From Tubulanus polymorphus (lineage: Eukaryota > Nemertea > Palaeonemertea > Tubulaniformes > Tubulanidae), in contig NC_134026.1 in assembly GCF_964204645.1 (NCBI RefSeq), positions 29,964,650-30,028,649 of the forward strand: a stretch of DNA of 64,000 nt, read 5' to 3'. Below are positions 17,501-27,174 of this stretch, one piece after another; position 1 is the stretch's first letter; each line of letters begins with the position of its first letter. Below the pieces are notes generated by a model. It was not told the DNA's origin and made no database searches. It was given only the letters and a program-made list of their open reading frames with translations. Position numbers and translations under genes: made by a program.

Positions 17501-20500
17501 CATAGGAATCGCCATCGATTTGGTAATAGCTAGCATCACAAATAAAGATTTCCTCTTCACCATGACTATATGAAGATTTACCACGCAGAGATATAACACC
17601 TTCGGGTAGTTCAGGCAATGTGCAACTACTGATCTCATCTCGTCCTAGAAAATGAACGGATATGAAATGAATTATTGGTTACGTGAAATAGAACAAAGCA
17701 TAATTCGGCTTCATACCTAAACAGTGGAGAGGTTTCCCGGTGAAGTCACCGCTTGCCGTACAAACACGAACTGAATCACCGTCAAATGGATGATAACCAT
17801 CATTACAATTATAACGAGCCTCAGATCCTTCTTTATATTGCGAAATCGGTGAAATCAAAGTAGAATTTCCGCCCTCAGTCTCCGGCAAGCCACAACTTAT
17901 ATCTAAATATCAGTATTCATATTCAAATAGATATATACGTTATCTAAATTTCTTCAGTAACAGACATCATACGATCAGTGAGTGAGAAAAACTTACAACA
18001 TCGAGGTACATCACATTTTTCGAATCTCTTGTAAATGCTAGTTGTATAACACCAAACATATTTCGCTGTAGATATTTTAGGGCGGCGGCAGTAATTAGAG
18101 GCAGCTTGAGCACTTCCATCTGTGAATATGTAGTCTTTATGAAAGCGATGACTATGAGGTGAATCAATCGCCCATCTTTGACATGGTATTCCTGAACTAC
18201 TCGTGCTGACATTGCCCACATAATATATTCCATCATTGGTGATACGACATCTTCTAACAGCAACATTTTCCGCTTAAACACATAAAAGATTTTTAATCAT
18301 TAAAATGATATATTCAACAAGTACAGAACCTAAATTCAGATTAGAGATGAGCAACTAATGACGAACTACATGAATTAGAATTGTTCATTGTTTATACTAC
18401 AGGCTGAGTATCACGAGTGTCCATGGGAATCTACAGTCACTCAGTTGTGTTCTAAGACGTTGTCAACCGAAACAAATCAACCGAATCAGCCTCGTGACGT
18501 CACGGTAACTATAAGCTGTGAAGGCAGAGTAATCGTTCCTATCCGTGGCCGAACGGGTTATTTGATCGCCTCCGAGACCGGATCTCCGAGATCGAATCTC
18601 GAGCCCGCACGCACATATCCACAAACGCGCACAATTTTAAGGTTAAATTCATTGCAGATTTTCTTGCTTTTATTTAATGTTTTAAAGAAGCATAATCATC
18701 AATGTTATGCTTTTTGTTCATATGCCTTGACAGCAGATTATAAATGAAGGTAAATCATTTTAAGCACAACTATGTATTTTGAGAAATGTTGGACTTACGG
18801 TAACATCTCGGGTATAGAGGATGTCCAATCCATTGAGTTCCTCCTTGGCATTTGACGGATGTTGCATTATCGGAAGGATCCATGTAGAATCCTTTACTAC
18901 AGGTGAGTGTGACTATAGAACCGTGAGAATAGTGGGACAGCTGATGACCAGTAACTTCCATTACACCAGCCGGCAGTTCCAGCGGTTCACATGTATTACT
19001 GGACATAATTTCTAAATCATTCAGAAGATATTGTAAATATATTTTCACAAGATGCAAAGTTAAACTCGAAACAAACATTTGCTAATAGTAATTTGTACCG
19101 ATGCATTCTACTGGTTCTTTGTCGTATTTTCCATTTTGCAGACAGTTTATATGTGCATTTCCACTGATGGCAGTAAAGCCGGGGTCACATTCGACTTCTA
19201 TTCTATCGCCGACCAGAAAAGATTTCTGCCCAACAACTCGAGTGTTCGGAGCCAGTAAAGGAGGTCCACAACTAACATCTAGAATTTATTAATACACAAG
19301 CATTTATTCATCCATTTTGTTTCGCGTGGTTTCACTAAGAATCGTCAGAAATACGTAGGAAATGATTAAAATGTTTATACCAGTTTTACGTATTAAACAA
19401 TAATCAGTTTTTACATCGGGGTCAGTTGTAAAACAAAACGCAAACGCGCTGTCGCTGTCTGTAGGATTCCTACAATAATTCTGAGCATCGTCAACGTTTG
19501 AATCGGTGAAATGTGAACCGGCAGTTTGAAATTTGTGAGCGTGTGGACTGCTTGAATTCCAATATTGACAGGAGTATCCGCGGATAGTTGTCGACAGTGA
19601 ACCTTTATAATCAGCACCGGATAATAAAAACGAAACTTTGTTTACAGCTTCTGATTTCGCTGAAATAAAATACGATATTATTTAGCGATGGATGATGATG
19701 ATGATGATGACTATTTAGAGGAGTCGCGGTGTCGTCGTCATGAAAACGTACAACTACATTTTGGGAGGACGCCTCGCCATTTGCCGCTAAAAGAACATTT
19801 CAAATTCAGATGACCTTTACTCAACGCGTAACCGCTCTCACAGGCTAGCGACACTGTTTCCAATGGTTTGTAGCGAGTTTTAACATTTCTTTCAACTTCG
19901 ACAACATGATCCGGTAATTTCAGAACGCAGTCATCAGCTGTAATATCAAATCATATATTTTTGTTTAGACTATTGTCATACGTAGAAACCGCTTCGGTCT
20001 TGCCTAACTTACTTTCGCAAACTGGAGGTGAACCGGAATATATTCCACTTCCCAAACACGTGATAGCAAGATCTCCGGATACATGATGATGGCCATCCAA
20101 GCATCTATATCGAATTACGCTTCCTTCATTGAAATGTACGTGTTGGGAAACTATTTCACTATGTTCACCAGGGTCTGGTATTCCACAACTAACAACACTA
20201 TCGGATTGAACTTCACCTAAACAACCACAATATACAGGATCCACTCAAACATACTGAATATATTCCGACCGATTTCTTTATTGGATTTTACCCTTAACTG
20301 AATGTATTTAAGAAATTCACAATCTACTGAAGGTAAATCATGTATGTAACCATTGATGAAACATTATCATTCCTGAAGATGACTGTCGAAACACTAAATA
20401 AACCACTAGCTTTAGGAGCAATTTTGAATGCATTCTCAGTGTGGGATTTCTATATTACGAATTCATCTAGGAACAAGGAATATTCGTCTAGGTCTGAATT

Positions 20501-23500
20501 TCTTCCTTAATTGCTTTGATGTGTTCAGTAAAACGGTGTAGAACCTAGACAAACCTTCGCATTTAGGGTAAGAGCCGATCCATTGGTCATTTCCATTACA
20601 AGTTAAAGCGGATTCGCTCGTCAGATGAAAGCCACTGTTACATATGAAATAAAGTTTCTCATTCAGTTGAAAATGTGGTCGAATATTCCACGGTTTAGCA
20701 TTCGGAATATTTGGTATCAAAGAACAGATCGCAGGTGCTGAAAGTGAAGAACGTCGCATTGAACATAGATGAAGGGATAACATGACGCGTATCCGTCTGT
20801 AACAAGATTATTACCCGTTGTAGGAGTGACGATAGCTTTGACAGAATATTCTCGACATTTAGTCGGATTGTGATTAAATTCAAACGACGCTCCGACAATA
20901 AGTTCATTTGAATCGATACTCCGTAAATTGTAAACATCGTCATAGGAACTATTTCCACTAACAACACAGGAATCATAAACTAATGGCTGTCCATGAATAT
21001 AATACCATCCTAGTAAATCTCCCGATTTTGCTTGAATACGTTCGCCTTTAGGAACCTTCATGTACATGTTCCTTTCCTTTTTCGCCGTGAATTCATTTTG
21101 CCCAACTAACGTAAACGTTTTAAAGTCATACGTTCTCCAAACTTGAAGAGCCACGGCACCTTCTTCACGGCTGTAAAACTGCCATTCGGAGACTTCACCA
21201 TCATTTATGATTATAGAACTGATATCTGCAACTATGGGCCATTCTTCATCACTGTAACGTCGGGTTAATAATTCCTCGCCGACTTCCATGGGTAGAAAAC
21301 TCGCATCTTAGAAAGAAAATTAAACCATGGATAAGTAATTTGAGTACAAGCATATTAAGGACTTTGAGTGATATTTAGAGATATCAAAATGACTACCATA
21401 ACAAGCTGGTAGATCACCGAGAAACGTTCCATCTTCCTGGCAATATCTGTAAATACTTCCAGAATATAAAGACATGTGAGTATAACATTCAAATACAGCA
21501 GTTTGTCCGGGGTAATACACGCTATCCGTCGATGTTCTTCTAGCATTGATACCAGTTCCAGCGCTGCCACAACTTTTCAATGCTGCAAAATAAGTAACTT
21601 TTTCACTATTCGAATACACACCAAAACATTTTAGACGAGAAATTATTTCTTCACTCGACCTGTACTTACGTATTTCCTGTTGACAAAATCCGCAAGATTT
21701 TGGGCATTTGTATTCGGCAACTACTGGATACTTAACGCAAGCGCCATGATCGTCTTGTAGTGTTTCATTGCAGTTTGGTTGCAGATCAACACAGCGCGTT
21801 GGTCCAGATCCTGATAAGAGTTCACAGTAAAATCAGTTGTAGATTATAATATTGTTATACGGTGGAAAAAGTGACTTACCTGGATTTTTTCCACTGCAAA
21901 CTACATAATTGAATCCATCGCAAACTACGCCTTTCCATTGGACTTTTCCACTCGCTGTGATTACAGCACAATTTTTTTGCGATGATTTTTTATACCAGCC
22001 CCAGTTTGTGTAATTGACCGGAGCTAGATCACTGCGCCCTACCCAAACATCGCTTTCCGTTCTAGTAATATCAAGCCAGACAGATGCTAAATAATGTCGA
22101 CTAAAGATTCCTGATTCCAGTCTAAGAAGAAGAAATTATTGTGAATTTTGAAAATATGTCATTCAACTCAAAACCTAAATTTGAATTCAAAGAAATAAGA
22201 AAAAGGTTTTCGTACATGAATTCTGCAGCGACGTTCTCTTCGTGTAAGCTGTTTATCATCAATAGTTTAAAACCGTCGTTTAGACAATGCGCTTCAGCAT
22301 TGACAAAATCCATCAATATTACAACTGCTTTGAAACATTCGTCTCCGATTTGCTTGTAACCATACGGGCAACCTAATATGACATTTAATCGATTCTAGCG
22401 AAAAGTTGAAAAATTCCTTGTTTTCATTTCATGATTTTTCACCTACATACAGATTGATATATGATCACGTCACGATTGATTTTTCCATTGCGGTTTCATT
22501 CACGATAAGTTAATCTGAACGAATGATAAAAATTACCTGCGCACATGAATCCATTACCACTCCATTTACCATCGCTTAAACACATTCTTCTCGATAATCC
22601 ATCTCCATATAAACAGCGAAACGTAACCTCATCGCCAACTTTATACGACTGATTCAAACGTGTCAAAGGAGAAGCAGTTACGTCGTCGTAAAAAGGTTGG
22701 CCACATGAGATCACTTCAATGAATAAGAGGAAAACTATGAATTGACATGAAAATACGATACGCGTTTTATGAGTGGGATTTGACTTACTTGAAACTGGCA
22801 AAGGTTTAGTATCACATAGATTACAGGTTGCGCGACATCCCTCTAATGCTTCTGGGTTTGAATCGCAATAATTCAATTCGTCCTCTTTACGTTCTTCACA
22901 ATCCAAATAAATATCCCGACAGGGATCTGTAATTTATAGTTTAATCTAGTTTTTCTACATTAGGTTTTGCAGTTAATTGCGATCTATTTTTTCTTAATCT
23001 ACGTATATATATTTGATTATAGATAAATGAAGAGTACTGACTAGTCAGACAGGGATCGCATGCATCTTGAATACAGTCCTCCATGTTAGTGTAACACCAC
23101 GGTTCCACTATTCCGTTCGGATTTCTACAGAAGTTATTTCCCTCCAAACCGGCATCGAATCCGCTATCAATAACAATAGAATCAACGTTCAACAATAGAG
23201 ATAAGACATATGATCAAATCAAGTCGAATAGAATATACACGTATTACCTATGTACAAATGGATTATTTTTACAATGCGTCATCAATTTCCACGGAAGACA
23301 TGTTTTATACGACTGTGTATGACTGACGGTTCCCCGGTAAGATCGCCCATCATCGTCCACATTATAGCAGTATTCATCAGCTTCAATATATAAAAAAGCA
23401 AAAAGAGTTAAAAGAATTAGTTCGGATGAAGTCAATGTGTATGTAAATCATCGGATGTTTATACCAGTGATCAAGTGAAGAGTTGCTGAAAAGCCTCTAT

Positions 23501-26500
23501 CGGTTATCAGATCGTTTGTTTGCATGCTCAGTCCCATGAAATTCGATTTACTCAGAAATCCTTTATATGTACCGTCATTATTCCCACAAATCCTATATAA
23601 TATAAAATGATATTTCATTATTAGTAGGCAGACGTACTCCATGATCAACCTAAAAACTATGAATCGTGAAGGCTATTTCTACCTTTTTCCATATTGGCCC
23701 ATATGGTTTTTCCTATACTCCAAGAAATCGTAGCAGTAGTCATTTTCAGCTTCCATTTGTATATCATCAATAACCATATGGATAAATGATTTTTCTGGGG
23801 CCTTCAAAATATATTTCATATCATCATTGAAAGTACGTTTCAAAGTAAATAAGAAAGCAAAACCATAAGATCTCGATGATATTACCTTAATCATCCAATT
23901 ACATTCAATACTATTGTCATAATTATTCGGATAGTTTGGAGATTTTATAGTCAGTTCGTTATTCGTTTCCGTTAGAGCGTAAATTCCACCACAATCTAGA
24001 TATTTGAAAGGAGAAAAAGTGAATTACTTCATCACTATCCAGAGTTAATCGACCCGTGAATAGATGTATTAATATAGATTCACCTGCTGGAGTTGATACT
24101 GGGTAATAGTAACATACGTAAACTTGCAATGATCCCCAAAATGTTGTATAATAAGGACTTGGATCTGTTATATCAAATTTCTTGGTCGAAAATCGTATGT
24201 ATTCCATTTCGTCATAGGTTCCTGTATGGCGTATAGGATAAGTATCACGCAATGTCGTAGGTCAATGTTTAAACGGATTATGGATTGGATTAACGATAAT
24301 TACCTTCGATTTTCTGGCAATGTTCGTCGTAAGGGAATAAAACGAATGGTTTATCCGTTGGTAAACTCATTGGTTTAATAGCCTGTGTCACGCCGTCATC
24401 TCTACAGCAGTATTCTATCGAAGTTGTTGTATTTGTGTAAACCCCATCAGGACCGTCACCGACTAATTCCCTACCACTGATATCTAACCAGGAAATAGAT
24501 CCTGCGTAAAAATCTACGATGAATGAAAAAGAACGCGATTATACCTTCATGAAAATGATTAATATAATTCAATAAAGTCGCAAATTTTACTGTTTACCGA
24601 TTGGGCATTCTCCTTTTTTGAAGATACAGTAAGATCCTTGCGGCCATTTCATACCATTATCCGGAAAATTTGCCATGCAAAATTCAAATCTGTAGAAGTG
24701 AGGGTCAGTATTGGACCAACGCGCAGTTGACAGACCCCACTGGTATGAACGTTCACCATCAGACATACTAACAGTCCAACTTCCAGTCGCAAAGCCATCC
24801 GTCGGACAACCGCCAATCGGAGAAAGAAATCCATAACTACCAGACGGCCACTGTTTAACATCAACTAGAGAAAGAAATATCATAAACAAGTATTTTTACG
24901 TAAGATACATAGTACACCGAGACTTTCATACATAGCAGACTTTTTAGATTTTTCTAACCTGTTTTTATGCGGAAAATCTCGTCGCACAAATCACCAGTAA
25001 AACCAGGAGGACATAAACACTGACATTTACCATCAACCACGGTTTGTATTCCTTCATTCAGACACTCCACCAGCTTCTCACAATACATCTCTATATAGAA
25101 TATATTACTGATACCATTCTTTTCACGGAATTGATATCTCGAATTCACGAGGATATGAGTATTACAAACCGGCGCATCTGTAGACTTGATTGATGCTTTT
25201 TAAATCGTAGAAAGTCGGAACACCACTGGAGGCAATCAGGAAACGAAAATGTTTATCCAAAGAATCGTAGACTCGCTTTTTACCTTTAGCAAAAGCCTGG
25301 AAAATCGTATTTGAGAAAAACGAGATGATTTAGAACAATTCAAATCCATCATATTTTGTCCGTACCCTCTGTTATAAGCGAGTAGTCGGATTCAGTTTAG
25401 GGAAACGGAAATCACTCACGTATGGTCCGTATTGCATTATACTTGAGACATCATAAGGCACATTATTAGTATAGCTGGACTCATCCTTAGTTTGACCACC
25501 ACCCGCAATACCTAAAATACCACGAAGTACTCCATGCATCCAACTAACAATATTGACATTATTTATGCGCTTTTTAAAATGAAGTGTTATTTACGTGCGT
25601 TATCCAGATTGATTGTGATATATTTATGACGATTTATTCTTGACTGTTCGTGCTGCAATCCTAACAGGTGGCCGACTTCATGAGTTGTTACAGACTGGAA
25701 AAAGTTTTAAAAACCATTTTAGAACTCGCTTAAACATTCGCAGAAGCGTCCTGAAGACATGGTGATATTATTCCTGGGGATATAGAAACTCACAGGAATA
25801 GAGAAAAATCATCTTAAAATACTTACACCAGAACAAGCGGAAATCGGTTGGGTGTTATCTTTGATTGCGAACTGACCGATCATTGAAAAGCATCTAAAAA
25901 ATTTGGTTTCAGAGATTTTTCAATTATATCTAAAGAGAAATGCTCGACATCATTGAGAATTCAATAGATTCACAAGACGTTGATACTCACGAACCACCGT
26001 TAGTGAACGTAGCGAAGCTGGTTTGTTCAAGTCTCCCGACGTCTTCGTTTAAACCCTCGTAATATGGATAAAACCTAATACACGTTTTCCACTCGTAGAA
26101 AGCCATAGCGTCATAAATAGACTTTACACTCTCAGCATCTTAATGATAAAATAAACTACATTTTTTTGGCGGAAATGACGGGTTTATATACATATGTTTG
26201 TTTATCATTGTGACATATACGATTGTCTTCTTATACTAAACACTACCCAACCCTCGATGGGCTTCAAGTCGCCATTTAAACAGATTGAATACGTTAATAG
26301 ATTGAAGTGCCACTAAAAAGGACATGAATTACTTTTATAGTAGTTCAATAAATGTTGCTAGACTTATTCGATAGTTAGACATTCATTTCGCAATTGAAAT
26401 TGTTCTTTTTTTTCTTAGATCTACAAGTATAAATCTAAAGACTAGATCGATGATAGTTGATTATACATTACTCGGTACAGAGTCACTTGGTTCATATTTT

Positions 26501-27089
26501 CCGATGACATATGGTACGATTCCTGCCTCCCAAAGACGACCGGTTTCAGGTTTTAGAATTTTTCTTTTCTTTCGTTCGTGTGCGTCAGTATCATTAACGG
26601 GAACGATATCATCTAACAATTCAGCTATACCACTCTCAATCTACAAATCAAACAGATTATCATCAGTGATTGGAGAACTGAATAAAACAGGAATTCACTT
26701 CTCTCACGTTGTTATCTACCGGTTCTCGCTGTAAAACTATTTTTCTCGCTATATTGATAAGTTGATCGGGTTGAGTGTGATGTTGATATTCTTCGGGAAA
26801 CTTCGATATGGCTTCCACTAATGACGCCATGACGAAATCCATATCAAACGTCCAATCGCCATCACCCGTCTATTCAATATGAATGAAAAACCATTTACTT
26901 TAGAAATACAAAAGTATCAAGATTGTTTCCACCACATTTCGAGCAGATATTTTGAGATATGACCTGGGTAAATGTGACGTCATCGTGAGTTATATCATTT
27001 TCTGGTCTTATAACGTAACTAGCGCTATAACCAGTAGAATGTGTGAATCCTTCGTTATCCAGGTTCTCTTCAATTGCTTCTTCCGGCTG

Positions 27090-27174
<85 letters not shown>

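Noticed and set aside
18388-18747. 119-residue plus-strand frame inside the mosaic gene
   Set aside because: It spans the SINE-like insertion in an intron and has no recognisable domain.
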